64,000 nt of DNA from Micromonospora ferruginea (GCF_013694245.2 NZ_CP059322.2:5339001-5403000), one strand, 5' to 3'. Positions 15,367 to 24,709 are shown, counted from the first letter of the stretch. Numbers and translations: made by a program. The notes: generated by a model from the sequence alone, not told the origin.

Positions 15367-17184
15367 TCAGCCGTTGCCTCGGGCCGGCGGGACGGTCGGG
15401 AAGGGCAGGCCGCCGCCACCGCCGCCCGGCGTGGTCGGCGTCGCGTCGGGGGTGCCGCTCGGCGTCGCGCTGGGGGTCTCCTCGGGCAGCGGCACGTCGA
15501 CCTCGATGGTCACCGTCTCACCCTTGGCCAGCTTCTTGCCGGGGGACGGGGACTGGCCGCTGACCTTGCCCGCCTTGGCCGGTTCGACCTCTTCGCCGTC
15601 GACCACCTTGTACTTGTAGCCGGCGTTCTCGAGCTGCTTCTTCGCCTGGTCCTCGGTGAAACCGCGGACGTCCGGCACCTCGGCGATGTTGCCCTTGGAG
15701 ACCTCGAGCGTCACCTTGGTGTTCGGGGCCACCGTGCTGCCCTCGTCGGGCGACACCTTGACCACCTGATCCTTCGGGGCGCTGTCGGCGATGTCCTTAC
15801 GGACCACGGTGAGCCCCAGGCCCTCCAACGTCGCCTTCACGCTGGTGTAGGTGCCGCCCTCCAGGCCCTGCGGGATGGTGACGTCGTCCGGGCCGGCGCA
15901 GACCTGGACCGTGACCGCGGTGTTCTTCTCCACCCGCTGGCCGAACGGCGGGTTCTGCTCGACCACGGTGCCCTTCTTGCACTCGGCGTTCTTGACCGGG
16001 TCACCGGGGACGAAACGCAGCCCGGCCTGGCTGAGCGCGGTCTGCGCGTCGGCCTGCGTGCGGTCCACCAACTGCGGCACGGAGACCTTCTCCGCCCCGG
16101 ACTGGTTGAGCCAGAGCGCGGTGCCCAGCGCGATCACCGCGAGCACGCCGAGCGCGGCGAACGTGGCGATCACCCAGGAGGACGTCCGGCGCTTGCGCGG
16201 GTCACCGACCCGGGCCGGCGCCTGCTGCCGGGTCTGCGGGCCCATCATCTGGGTCTGCTGTGCCGCCTGGTAGCCACCCGCGGCAGCCGCCATCGGCATG
16301 GTCTCCTCGGCCGGCATCACCGGGGTGGCCAGCACCGGCCGGCCGGCCGCGGCGCGGAGCAGGTCCGCCCGCATCTCGCCGGCGCTCTGGTAGCGGTTGA
16401 GCGGGTTCTTGGAGAGCGCCTTCAACACGATCGCGTCGACCGCGGGGTTGACGTCCGGGTTGATCGTGCTCGGCGTCGGCGGCTGCTCACGGACGTGCTG
16501 GTAGGCGACGCTGACCGGGCTGTCCCCGACGAACGGCGGGTGCCCGCAGAGCAGCTCGAACAGCACGCAGCCGGCCGCGTAGACGTCGGACCGGGCGTCG
16601 ACCGCCTCACCGCGCGCCTGCTCCGGGGAGAGGTACTGCGCGGTGCCGATGACCGCGCTGGTCTGCGTCATCGTGGTGGCGCCGCTGGCCAGCGCCCGGG
16701 CGATGCCGAAGTCCATCACCTTGACCTGACCGGTCTGGGTGAGCATCACGTTGCCGGGCTTGATGTCCCGGTGGATGATCCCGTGCCGGTGGCTGAACTC
16801 CAGCGCGGCGCACATGTCGGCGCAGATCTCCAGCGCCCGGCGCGGCTGGAGCCGCCCCTCGACGCCGAGGACCTCCTTCAGGGTCCGCCCGTTGACGAAC
16901 TCCATCACGATGAACGGCAGGGTCTCGCCGGTCGGGGCGGTCTCCTCGCCGGTGTCGTAGACGGCGACGATGGCCGGGTGGTTGAGCGAGGCGGCGTTCT
17001 GCGCCTCCCGGCGGAACCGCATCTGGAAGGTGGCGTCGCGGGCCAGGTCGGCACGGAGCATCTTGATCGCGACGTCCCGCCCGAGCCGGAGATCGCGACC
17101 GCGGTGCACCTCCGCCATGCCGCCGTAGCCCAGCAGCTCGCCGACCTGGTACCTGCCACCGAGCAGGCGGGCCTGCGCTGTCAT
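15367..17184 (-). CDS. pknB: Serine/threonine protein kinase PknB with three PASTA domains
   Basis: 605 aa. Kinase domain ~11-270: Gly-rich loop LGYGGMAEVHRG, Lys41, HRD at 138-140 (HRDIKPGNVM), DFG at 158-160, and activation loop with T/S residues before GTAQYLSPEQ. Juxtamembrane region, then one membrane helix (SSWVIATFAALGVLAVIALG). Extracellular PASTA repeats start at VSVPQLVDRT, VTIPQGLEGG and AEVPDVRGFT. It senses muropeptide/lipid II and phosphorylates growth and division proteins. I count three PASTA units where mycobacterial PknB has four. The C-terminal tail is Thr/Pro/Gly-rich. The start overlaps the pknA stop by 4 bp. Confidence 0.96.
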   Translation of the reverse strand: MTAQARLLGGRYQVGELLGYGGMAEVHRGRDLRLGRDVAIKMLRADLARDATFQMRFRREAQNAASLNHPAIVAVYDTGEETAPTGETLPFIVMEFVNGRTLKEVLGVEGRLQPRRALEICADMCAALEFSHRHGIIHRDIKPGNVMLTQTGQVKVMDFGIARALASGATTMTQTSAVIGTAQYLSPEQARGEAVDARSDVYAAGCVLFELLCGHPPFVGDSPVSVAYQHVREQPPTPSTINPDVNPAVDAIVLKALSKNPLNRYQSAGEMRADLLRAAAGRPVLATPVMPAEETMPMAAAAGGYQAAQQTQMMGPQTRQQAPARVGDPRKRRTSSWVIATFAALGVLAVIALGTALWLNQSGAEKVSVPQLVDRTQADAQTALSQAGLRFVPGDPVKNAECKKGTVVEQNPPFGQRVEKNTAVTVQVCAGPDDVTIPQGLEGGTYTSVKATLEGLGLTVVRKDIADSAPKDQVVKVSPDEGSTVAPNTKVTLEVSKGNIAEVPDVRGFTEDQAKKQLENAGYKYKVVDGEEVEPAKAGKVSGQSPSPGKKLAKGETVTIEVDVPLPEETPSATPSGTPDATPTTPGGGGGGLPFPTVPPARGNG

Positions 17185-18554
17185 CGCGTCTCTCGTCCTT
17201 CGCTCGTCGTCGAACCGCCGCCGGCCGGCTGGAGGCGTACCTCACGACGGTACGACGTGCGGACCGGATAGTCGCCCCCGTACGCCCGCACCGCGCCGGA
17301 GGTCACGCTCACACTCACGGAACCGGGTGCGTCGGCGGCACCGGCCGCGTACTTCCGGTACCAGAACGAGATCACCCCCGAGCAGAGGATGACCAGCACG
17401 GCCACCAGGATCGCGGTGGTCCAGAGCCCGGAACGGGAGCGGCGGGGCGGTGCCGGCGGCGGCGCGGCCGGCGGGCGACCGTACCCCATCGGGTTGGGGT
17501 TGTGCGGGGGGCGCGGTTGCGGCACCGGCGCCGCACCGCGCGGACCCACCGGTGGGCGGGCCTGCGGGGCGGGGTGCGCGACCATGGTCGGGCGCGGCCC
17601 CACCGGTGGGCGGGCCGGCGTCACGGGCGGGCGGGGCTGCGGGCGGGGTGCCGGGGTCGGCACCTGCGCCCGCGCGGAGGGCGCGGCCGGCGAGGCCGGT
17701 ACGCCGGAGATCGGACGGCCGCCGCGCGCCTGCTGGGAGAGGGCCAGCTTCGCCTGCCGGGCGACGATGGCCAACGCGGCGGCGCTGGGCCAGCGGGCCG
17801 CCGGGTCCTTCGCCATGGCCCGCTCGACGATGGCCCGCACCTGCGGCGGGATGTCGCCGGGAAGCGCCCGCGGATTGTCGCGTACGTGCTTCATGGCGAT
17901 CTCGAGGGGATTCTCCCCCTCGAAGGGGCGCCGACCGGCCAGGCACTGATAGGCGACCACGCCGAGCGCGTACACGTCCGAGGCGGGGGTGGCGACCGCG
18001 CCGGTGGCCTGCTCGGGCGAGATGTAGGAGGCGGTGCCGAGCACCGAGCCGGCGGCGGTGAGCTGGCCGACCAGCTCCGAACGGGCGATGCCGAAGTCGG
18101 TGAGCACCAGCGTGCCGTTCGGCCGGACCAGCAGGTTGCCGGGCTTCACGTCGCGGTGCACGATGCCCTTCTCGTGCGCCGCGTGCAACGCGTCCGCGGC
18201 CTGGGCCAGCAGCGCCATGGTGCGGGCCGGGGTGAGCCGGCCGACCCGGCCCAGGGTGGCGGAGAGCGCGTCGCCCTCCACGTATTCCATGACCAGGAAC
18301 GCGATCTGCTGGTCGCTGCCGAAGTCGTAGACGTCGACCACGCCCGGGTGGTTGATGGTGGCCATGGTCCGCGCCTCGCCGCGGAACCGCTCGGCGAAGC
18401 CCGGCTCGTCGAGCAGCGCGGGAAGCAGGCTCTTGACCGCGACCGTCCGGCCCAGCACCTGGTCGGTGCCACGCCACACGTCGCCCATGCCACCGCTGGC
18501 GATTCGTTCGTCGAGCCGGTAGCGGTTGCCGAGCTGCACCCCCGGGCTGAGCAC
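17181..18554 (-). CDS. pknA: Serine/threonine protein kinase PknA
   Basis: 457 aa. Kinase domain ~11-275: ASGGMGDVWRG, VAVKSLLP (Lys), IVHRDVKPGNLLV (HRD), LTDFGIARSE (DFG) and GTASYISPEQ. A Pro-rich linker with repeated PPVGPR motifs follows, then one membrane helix (WTTAILVAVLVILCSGVISF) and a short outer tail without PASTA domains. It phosphorylates division and wall-synthesis proteins together with PknB. I chose the GTG at 18554: GGGAGG lies 7 nt upstream and the pbpA stop ends one base before. The open frame extends further upstream but only over pbpA. Confidence 0.95.
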   Translation of the reverse strand: MLSPGVQLGNRYRLDERIASGGMGDVWRGTDQVLGRTVAVKSLLPALLDEPGFAERFRGEARTMATINHPGVVDVYDFGSDQQIAFLVMEYVEGDALSATLGRVGRLTPARTMALLAQAADALHAAHEKGIVHRDVKPGNLLVRPNGTLVLTDFGIARSELVGQLTAAGSVLGTASYISPEQATGAVATPASDVYALGVVAYQCLAGRRPFEGENPLEIAMKHVRDNPRALPGDIPPQVRAIVERAMAKDPAARWPSAAALAIVARQAKLALSQQARGGRPISGVPASPAAPSARAQVPTPAPRPQPRPPVTPARPPVGPRPTMVAHPAPQARPPVGPRGAAPVPQPRPPHNPNPMGYGRPPAAPPPAPPRRSRSGLWTTAILVAVLVILCSGVISFWYRKYAAGAADAPGSVSVSVTSGAVRAYGGDYPVRTSYRREVRLQPAGGGSTTSEGRETR

Positions 18555-18555
18555 G

Positions 18556-20061
18556 TCAGCGCCTCCCGGAGTCCGCGATGGCCGCCGCCATGATCCGACC
18601 GGCGATCCGGGCCGCCTCGGCGCTGCCGCCGCTGCCGGCCTGCTCCAGCTCCACGCAGACCGCGGAGAGCGGGGTGCCGTCCTTGTCCAGCGCGAAACCG
18701 ATGAACCAGCCGTGGTCCGGCGTCCCCGGGCCGGACTCGGCGGTGCCGGTCTTGCCACCGACCACGTAGCCGTCGATGTCGGCCCGGCGGCCGGTGCCCT
18801 CCTTCACCACGTTCTGCATCATCGAACGCAGATCGGCGGACACCTGGCTGCTGACCGGGCGCCGCAGCTCGCGCGGCTTGGCGGCGTCGTAGACCGTGGT
18901 GCGGTCCGGCCCGAGGAGCTGCTTCACCAGGTACGGGCGCATCTGACTGCCGCCGTTGGCCACCGCGGCGGCGACCATCGCGCCCTGCAGCGGCGTCATC
19001 CGGACGTTGTTCTGGCCGATCGACGACTGCGCCAGCGCGGCCTGGTCGGTGCTGCCGTCCGGGTTCTGCATGTCACCGGTGCGGCTGGCGGCCACCGGCA
19101 GGCCACCCCCGCCGGTCTGGCCGACCGTGAGGTCCTCCTGCTCGAACCCGAACTGGCTGGCCTTCTCCTTGACCTTGTCCGCGCCGAGGCGCACGCCGAG
19201 CTGGGCGAAGCCGGTGTTGCAGGACTCGGTCACCGCCTCCCGGAGCGTCACCTGCGACTCGGGGCAGATCGACGGCGCCGCGTTCTTGATCGGCTTGCCG
19301 GCGCCGGGGGCGGTGTAGCTCGATCCGGCCGGGATCTCGGTCTGCTGGCCGATGCCGTTCTCCAGCGCCGCGGCGGCCATGATGACCTTGAAGGTGGAGC
19401 CGGGCGGCAGCGTCTCGGCGAGCGCCCGGTTGGCCAGCGGCCGGTCCTTGTCCTTCTCCAGCGCGTTGTAGGCCCGGTCGGCCTCCGTGCTGGAGTGGCT
19501 GGCCAGCGGGTTCGGGTCGAAGCTCGGCATGGAGACCAACGCCTGCACCGCGCCGGTACGCGGGTCGATGGCGACCGCCGCGCCCTTCTTCGCCCCCACC
19601 TGGTTGTCGTTGAGCTGCTTGTACGCCGCTTCCTGGGCCCGCTTGGAGAGGGTCAGCAGCACGTTGCCGCCACCGGTCTCGTCCCCGGTGAACATGTCCT
19701 TGATCCGGTTGGCGATGAGCGCGTCGCTGGTGCCGGCGAGGAAGTCGTTCTCCACCCGCTCGATGCCGCTCGCGCTGCCGTTCACCGGCTTCCAGCCGAG
19801 CACGTGCGCGTACATCTCCCCCTCGGGGTAGGTGCGCAGGTACTTCAGCTCCCCGCCGGTCTCCTTGCTCAGCGCGTACGCGGTGCCGCCGACCTCGATG
19901 TTGCCGCGCTTGCGGTCGTACTCGGCGACCTGGACGCGGCCGTTGTAGTCGCTGGTGCGGTATTCGTCGGCCTTGTAGGCCTGGATCCAGTTGAGGTTCG
20001 CGAAGAGCAACCCGAAGAGGATCATCACGACCACACCGACGCGGCGCAGGGGTGCGTTCAC
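18556..20061 (-). CDS. pbpA: Penicillin-binding protein PbpA (class B transpeptidase)
   Basis: 501 aa. One N-terminal membrane anchor (VGVVVMILFGLLFANLNWI), a dimerisation domain, then a transpeptidase domain with Ser222 (GSTFK), SCN at 280-282 and KTG at 437-439 (GGKTGTAES). It cross-links septal or side-wall peptidoglycan with its SEDS partner RodA, encoded just upstream with a 4-bp overlap (20058-20061). Two Cys residues (266, 281) flank the SxN motif and could form a disulfide, an inference from spacing. In Mycobacterium the homologue is a PknB substrate. Confidence 0.95.
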   Translation of the reverse strand: MNAPLRRVGVVVMILFGLLFANLNWIQAYKADEYRTSDYNGRVQVAEYDRKRGNIEVGGTAYALSKETGGELKYLRTYPEGEMYAHVLGWKPVNGSASGIERVENDFLAGTSDALIANRIKDMFTGDETGGGNVLLTLSKRAQEAAYKQLNDNQVGAKKGAAVAIDPRTGAVQALVSMPSFDPNPLASHSSTEADRAYNALEKDKDRPLANRALAETLPPGSTFKVIMAAAALENGIGQQTEIPAGSSYTAPGAGKPIKNAAPSICPESQVTLREAVTESCNTGFAQLGVRLGADKVKEKASQFGFEQEDLTVGQTGGGGLPVAASRTGDMQNPDGSTDQAALAQSSIGQNNVRMTPLQGAMVAAAVANGGSQMRPYLVKQLLGPDRTTVYDAAKPRELRRPVSSQVSADLRSMMQNVVKEGTGRRADIDGYVVGGKTGTAESGPGTPDHGWFIGFALDKDGTPLSAVCVELEQAGSGGSAEAARIAGRIMAAAIADSGRR

Positions 20062-21548
20062 GGCCGGATCACCTCCGTGGGGGCGCCGTGCAGTTGCTCG
20101 GGCGGGGCACCGGCGGGCCGGGCGGCCGAACCACCGCCGGTCACCGGCCGGCGCGCGCCGTCGGAGACCCGCAGCAGCACCGCGATCAGCAGCCAGTTCG
20201 CCATCAGCGAGGAGCCACCGGCGGACAGGAACGGGGTGGTCTGGCCGGTCAGCGGGATGAGCTTGCTGATGCCGCCGACGATGACGAAGACCTGCAGGCC
20301 GAGGGTGAACGCCAGGCCACCGGCGAGCAGCTTGCCGAACGAGTCCCGCACCGCCAGCGCGGCCCGCAGGCCCCGCTCCACGATCAGCAGGTAGACCACC
20401 AGCAGCGCGGAGAGGCCGAACAGGCCGATCTCCTCACCGATGCCGGCGAAGATGAAGTCGGTCTGCACCTCGGGCAGCAGCGTCGGCTGGCCGCCACCCG
20501 GCCCGGCGCCGAAGAGGCCACCGGTGCCGAGCGTGAGCAGGCCCTGGACGAGCTGGTAGCCCCGGTCGTACGGCTCCGCGAACGGGTCGAGCCAGATCTG
20601 CGCCCGGTCGTAGAAGTTGGCGAACGGTCCACCCACCGTGCTGCCCAGCAGGTAGGCGAGGTAGGCGCCGCCGAAGAACAGGATCAGACCGATGAGCAGC
20701 CAACTGACCCGCTCGGTGGCGATGTAGAGCGTCACCACGAACATGCCGAAGTAGAGCAGCGAGGTGCCCAGGTCCTTCTCGAAGACCAGCACCATGAGGC
20801 TGACCAGCCAGACCACCAGGACCGGGCCGAGGTCGCGCCCGCGCGGGAAGTCGATGCCCAGCACCCGCCGGCTGGCCAGCGAGAGCACCTCGCGCTTGCG
20901 CACCAGGTAGTAGGCGAAGAAGGTGAGCAGCGCCAGCTTGGCGAACTCACCCGGCTGGATCTGCCCCAGCCCGGGCACGATGATCCAGAGCTTGGCGCCG
21001 TTGATCTCGGAGAACCGGCCGGGCAGCACCGCCGGGATCATCACCAGCACGATGCCGGCCAGGCCCAGCGTGTAGGCGTAGCGGGAGAGCGTGCGGTGGT
21101 CGCGCAGGATCGCCAGCAGCGCGGCGGCGAGCACCACCGAGGCGAGGGTCCAGGCGAGCTGGCGACCGCCGGTGCCGGCGAAGATGGCCAGGTCGGCCCG
21201 CTCCGCCGGCGCGGCCTGGGCCAGGTCGTAGCGCCGCAGGAACCCGACCCCGATGCCGTTGAGCAGCGCCACCGCCGGCAGCAGCGCCGGGTCGGCGAAC
21301 GGCGCCAGCCACCGGATCACCAGGTGCAGGCCGAGGAAGACCAGCCCCAGCGCGGCGGCGGGGATCCAGAAATCCCCGGTGATCGTGTCCAGCGCCTTCG
21401 CCTCGATCATCGCCGAGTAGGCCGCCACCAGCACCATGGCGAGCAGGAGCAGGGACAACTCGGCGTTACGCCGGGACCGGGCCAGGCGTACGCCGGACTG
21501 CTCGCCCGTCGAGGCGGGCGAGGCTGCCGGCACGGCGGCTGCGGTCAC
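20058..21548 (-). CDS. rodA: SEDS-family peptidoglycan glycosyltransferase RodA/FtsW
   Basis: 496 aa with about twelve membrane helices. Family signatures are visible: GRFSEINGAKLWI, QPGEFAKLALLTFFAYYL, FEKDLGTSLLYFGMFV, GPFANFYDRAQIWLDPF, YQLVQGLLTLGTGGLFG and FIFAGIGEEIGLFG. It polymerises lipid II together with PbpA at the membrane. A cytosolic N-terminal extension (~30 residues) and a short Pro/Gly tail flank the core. It starts 28 nt downstream of the pstP stop and overlaps the pbpA start by 4 bp, keeping enzyme and partner stoichiometry linked. Confidence 0.95.
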   Translation of the reverse strand: MTAAAVPAASPASTGEQSGVRLARSRRNAELSLLLLAMVLVAAYSAMIEAKALDTITGDFWIPAAALGLVFLGLHLVIRWLAPFADPALLPAVALLNGIGVGFLRRYDLAQAAPAERADLAIFAGTGGRQLAWTLASVVLAAALLAILRDHRTLSRYAYTLGLAGIVLVMIPAVLPGRFSEINGAKLWIIVPGLGQIQPGEFAKLALLTFFAYYLVRKREVLSLASRRVLGIDFPRGRDLGPVLVVWLVSLMVLVFEKDLGTSLLYFGMFVVTLYIATERVSWLLIGLILFFGGAYLAYLLGSTVGGPFANFYDRAQIWLDPFAEPYDRGYQLVQGLLTLGTGGLFGAGPGGGQPTLLPEVQTDFIFAGIGEEIGLFGLSALLVVYLLIVERGLRAALAVRDSFGKLLAGGLAFTLGLQVFVIVGGISKLIPLTGQTTPFLSAGGSSLMANWLLIAVLLRVSDGARRPVTGGGSAARPAGAPPEQLHGAPTEVIRP

Positions 21549-21576
21549 GGATGCGTCCTCGGGATCGAGCCGGCGC

Positions 21577-23007
21577 TCACTCCGGCGACCGGCAACCGGC
21601 GGGGTCCGCCGGCGGAACGGTGTCGGAGGGTACGGCGTCGGCTGTGGTGGTCAACGTCGGCGCGGGAGTCGGCGTGCCCGACGCCGAGACCTGCGGGACG
21701 GGGGTGCGGGTGGCCGGGCTCAGCGCACCGGCGGTCGCCACCGGGGTGGGACCAGGCGTGCCGGGCGTCGGGCTCGGCGGGCAGAGCGGCTTGAGGTTCG
21801 GGTTGGCCGGGTCGTCGCTGGTCAGCTCCGCCAGCCGACGCTCGGCATCCGGTTCGCTCTTGGCCTGGATGCCCTGCTTCACCCGCTCCTGCGCGGCCAG
21901 CGTGAGGTCGTCGAGCCGGGACCCGCTGCGCTCGTGCACGTCCGACAGGTCGAGCCCGGCCACCTGGCCGGGCACCCCGCGGAACACCGCGAGCTGGCCG
22001 TCGTCGGTGGCGCCGACGTAGTACTGCCGCTGGGTGTAGGTCCAGCCGCCGAAGACGCCACCGCCGACGATGACCGCCAGCGCGAGCGCCATGGCGATCG
22101 TGCGCAGCGGCCGGCGTCGACGCTGCTCGGCCTCGTCGTCGCGGTTGTCGGCCGGCTCCTCCGGAGCGGGCGGACGCGGGGCGGACAGCGCCGAGGCGCG
22201 GGCGGCCGGGGTGGAGTCGTCGGCCGACGTGGCCATGCCCCGGTCCCGGGCGGCGGCGCCGCCGACGATCGGGGACGCCTCGACGATGTCCTGGTCGGTC
22301 GCGTCGGCGATGATCACGGTGATGTTGTCCGGGCCGCCGCCGCGCAGCGCGAGCTGCACCAGACGCTCGACGCACTGCTGCGGGTCGGGATATTCCCGCA
22401 TGGTGTCGCCGATGGTGTCCGCGCTGACCACGCCGGAGAGGCCGTCGGAGCAGATCAGGTAGCGGTCACCGGGCAGCACCTGGCGGACGCTGTACTCCGG
22501 GTCGACGTCGCGGCCGTCGAGCGCGCGGGTGAGCAGCGAACGCTGGGGGTGGCTGCTCGCCTCCTCGGCGCTGATCCGCCCCTCGTCGACGAGCATCTGG
22601 ACGTAGGTGTCGTCCTTGGTGATCTGCGCGAACTCGCCGTTGCGCAGGAGGTAGGCCCGGGAGTCACCGATGTGGACCATGCCGAGCTTGCTGCCGGAGA
22701 AGAGGGTCGCGGTGAGCGTCGTGCCCATCCCCTCCAGCTGCGGGTTGGCGTCCACGGTGTCGCGGAGCTGCTGGTTGGCGGTGCCGACGGCGGATCGGAG
22801 CGCGTCGACCAGGGCGTCACCGGGGACGTCCTCGTCGAGTGGCGCCATGGCACCGATGACGATGTTGCTGGCGACGTCACCGGCGGCCATGCCGCCCATG
22901 CCGTCGGCAACGGCGAGCAGCCGCGGTCCGGCGTAGACGGAATCCTGGTTGCCGTCTCGGATCAGACCGCGGTCGCTGTGGGCCGCGTAGCGCAGGGTCA
23001 GAGTCAT
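21577..23007 (-). CDS. pstP: Membrane PP2C-type Ser/Thr phosphatase PstP
   Basis: 476 aa. PP2C domain ~1-235: metal-binding Asp22 (GNQDSVYAG), D35-G-M-G-G39, HIGDSRAYLL, SDGLSGVV and GGPDNITVIIAD. A linker, a membrane helix (~300-322, IAMALALAVIVGGGVFGGW) and a ~150-residue extracytoplasmic region ending in a Pro/Thr-rich tail follow. It dephosphorylates PknA, PknB and their substrates and closes the circuit encoded around it. The start overlaps the fhaB stop by 4 bp. Confidence 0.95.
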   Translation of the reverse strand: MTLTLRYAAHSDRGLIRDGNQDSVYAGPRLLAVADGMGGMAAGDVASNIVIGAMAPLDEDVPGDALVDALRSAVGTANQQLRDTVDANPQLEGMGTTLTATLFSGSKLGMVHIGDSRAYLLRNGEFAQITKDDTYVQMLVDEGRISAEEASSHPQRSLLTRALDGRDVDPEYSVRQVLPGDRYLICSDGLSGVVSADTIGDTMREYPDPQQCVERLVQLALRGGGPDNITVIIADATDQDIVEASPIVGGAAARDRGMATSADDSTPAARASALSAPRPPAPEEPADNRDDEAEQRRRRPLRTIAMALALAVIVGGGVFGGWTYTQRQYYVGATDDGQLAVFRGVPGQVAGLDLSDVHERSGSRLDDLTLAAQERVKQGIQAKSEPDAERRLAELTSDDPANPNLKPLCPPSPTPGTPGPTPVATAGALSPATRTPVPQVSASGTPTPAPTLTTTADAVPSDTVPPADPAGCRSPE

Positions 23008-23498
23008 GGCCGTAATTCGAGGGAAGTGCGGCCGATCCGGATCGGCACGCCGAGGGGGACGGGGGTTGGTCCGGTGACCTTAGCGCGATCGAGGTAGGTG
23101 CCGTTAGTCGATCCGAGGTCCTCCACGTACCACTGCCCGTCGCGCGGAACCAGCCGGGCGTGTCGCGCCGACGCGTAGTCGTCGGTGATCACCAGTGTCG
23201 AGTCCTCCGCCCGACCGATGGTGATCTGGGCCTCCCCGAGGGTGATCCGGGTGCCGGCCAACTGACCGGCGGTGACCACCATCTGATGGGCGGCGCGACC
23301 CCGCTTGGCCTTCGCCGGCTTGCCGGGCGGCGCGGGCTGGTTGGTCGACGCGCCGACCCCCCGTGGCGCGGCCACCAGCCGACCCGACCGGGCCCCCGCG
23401 AAGAGGTCCCGGCGGATCACGCCGACCACCGTGAAGACGAAGATCCACAGCAGGATGAGGAACCCGAACCGGGCGACGGTGATGACGAGCTCCGGCAA
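23004..23498 (-). CDS. fhaB: FHA-domain protein FhaB (FipA)
   Basis: 164 aa. A single N-terminal membrane helix (FGFLILLWIFVFTVVGVIR) is followed by a basic linker and a C-terminal FHA domain with the phosphothreonine-binding pattern ITIGRAEDSTLVITDDYASARHARL and DLGSTNGTYLDRAKV. In Mycobacterium the homologue links phosphorylated FtsZ and FtsQ. It begins 6 nt after the fhaA stop and overlaps pstP by 4 bp. Confidence 0.94.
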   Translation of the reverse strand: MPELVITVARFGFLILLWIFVFTVVGVIRRDLFAGARSGRLVAAPRGVGASTNQPAPPGKPAKAKRGRAAHQMVVTAGQLAGTRITLGEAQITIGRAEDSTLVITDDYASARHARLVPRDGQWYVEDLGSTNGTYLDRAKVTGPTPVPLGVPIRIGRTSLELRP

Positions 23499-23504
23499 CG
23501 GGGA

Positions 23505-24281
23505 TCAGCCGTCCACGCGGAAGGTCAGCGTCGTGGTGCCGAGCTGGATCATGTCGCCGGGGTTGAGAGCCACCGCCGAGACCCGCTGGCCGTTGACCAT
23601 CGTGCCGTTGGTGGAGCCCAGGTCGGTCAGCACCACCTGGCCGCCGTCGAAGTCCAGCCGGGCGTGCCGGCGGGAGATCCCGACGTCGGGCAGGCGCAGG
23701 TTGGCCTGGTCGCCGCGGCCGATCACGGTCGAGCCCATCTGCAGCGGGTAGGTGCGGCCGTCGCCGGAGACCAGCCGCACGTTGCGCCCGCCGCCGTGGC
23801 CGGGCGGCGGGCCGTAGCCGCCACCCTGGTCGTAGGCCGGGTACGCCGGGCCGGCGTCGTAGCCGCCCTGGTCGTAGCCGCCGGGCGCGGAGACCGGCGC
23901 GACGTCGCCGCCGGTGTAGACCTCGGCGGTCACCCGGAACATGCCGGTGTCCAGCCCCTCACCACGTTCGACCTCGACGATGACGTCGCCGTAGACCGTC
24001 CAGGCCTGCTCGCCGATGAACTCCGCCTGCGACTGGGCCAGTTCCTGGGCCAGCGCGGCGGCGTACGGCGCCAGCCGACTGTGGTCGTAGGGCGAGAGAT
24101 CGATCACGTAGCGGTTGGGCACCAACGTGCGCCCACCGGCCAGGATCGCCTTGTGCGCCTCGGCCTCCCGCTGCATGGCGTTGAGGATCTCCACGGGGTG
24201 GACCACCCCTTTGAAGACCTTGGCGAAGGCCCCCTCGACCAGGCCTTCCAGACGCTTCTCGAAGCGTTGCAGCACGCTCAC
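23505..24281 (-). CDS. fhaA: FHA-domain protein FhaA with DUF3662 domain
   Basis: 258 aa. N-terminal DUF3662 domain (LQRFEKRLEGLVEGAFAKVF, VHPVEILNAMQREAEAHKAI, LVPNRYVIDLSP), a Gly/Tyr/Pro-rich linker (~130-165), and a C-terminal FHA domain (STVIGRGDQANLRLPDVGIS, RRHARLDF, DLGSTNGTMVNGQRV). FhaA binds phosphorylated PknB and the pseudokinase domain of MviN/MurJ in mycobacteria, tying kinase state to lipid II flipping. I chose the GTG at 24281 behind GAGGAGGAG; the GTG at 24275 is an alternative. It is the promoter-proximal gene of the seven-gene minus-strand cluster. Confidence 0.93.
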   Translation of the reverse strand: MSVLQRFEKRLEGLVEGAFAKVFKGVVHPVEILNAMQREAEAHKAILAGGRTLVPNRYVIDLSPYDHSRLAPYAAALAQELAQSQAEFIGEQAWTVYGDVIVEVERGEGLDTGMFRVTAEVYTGGDVAPVSAPGGYDQGGYDAGPAYPAYDQGGGYGPPPGHGGGRNVRLVSGDGRTYPLQMGSTVIGRGDQANLRLPDVGISRRHARLDFDGGQVVLTDLGSTNGTMVNGQRVSAVALNPGDMIQLGTTTLTFRVDG

Positions 24282-24407
24282 CGGCTCCTCCTCGGGTCCC
24301 GAGGCAATGATGGTATCCGGACACCGCCTCCGCAGCTCACACGCCGCTCGGCCGGCTGCCGTCGGCCCGTTCGTGACCAGGCCCGCGAGCGTGCTACAGT
24401 TTCGCCC

Positions 24408-24432
24408 GCCACGAGCGGTGACCGCTCGTGGC
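24408..24432. promoter_or_regulatory. 11-bp inverted repeat upstream of fhaA and tRNA-Leu
   Basis: GCCACGAGCGG-TGA-CCGCTCGTGGC is a perfect inverted repeat in the divergent region between fhaA and tRNA-Leu. It could be an operator, or a hairpin in the fhaA leader. No further evidence separates these. Confidence 0.5.
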
Positions 24433-24516
24433 GTGACCAGTGGACAGCGTAATATGTCCCGACACCTGCCGCAGATGGCGGGTGAGGGATGCGATATGGT
24501 GTTCCGGTCGTGCCAC

Positions 24517-24602
24517 GGGGATGTGGCGGAATGGCAGACGCGCACGGTTCAGGTCCGTGTGTCCGAAAGGACGTGGGGGTTCAACTCCCCCCATCCCCAC
24601 CA
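24517..24602 (+). tRNA. tRNA-Leu (CAG)
   Basis: 86 nt including an encoded CCA. The acceptor stem GGGGATG pairs with CATCCCC, followed by discriminator A and CCA. The anticodon stem CACGG/CCGTG closes loop TTCAGGT, giving anticodon CAG. The long variable arm (GTGTCCGAAAGGAC) marks it as class II, and the T arm GGGGG-TTCAACT-CCCCC is complete. A tRNA-Leu also lies next to fhaA in Mycobacterium, supporting synteny. Confidence 0.95.
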
Positions 24603-24605
24603 GAA

Positions 24606-24634
24606 CGAGGGCTCCGCAGTCTGCGGGGCCCTCG
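24606..24634 (+). terminator. Terminator of tRNA-Leu
   Basis: The stem CGAGGGCTCCGCA/TGCGGGGCCCTCG, with one T-G wobble and a 3-nt loop, begins 4 nt after the CCA end. Confidence 0.75.
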
Positions 24635-24709
24635 CGCCGTATCGGGGCGTACCGGACGTCACGCTATGCTCCGATGGTTTCCCTGCCTCCCATGGACCAG
24701 GAGTGGCGT

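Noticed and set aside
15325..17271. 648-aa plus-strand open frame over pknB
   Set aside because: Antisense shadow of a clear kinase gene.
24440..24709. N-terminal extension of the epimerase frame
   Set aside because: It runs through the tRNA-Leu gene and its terminator, so it cannot be coding.
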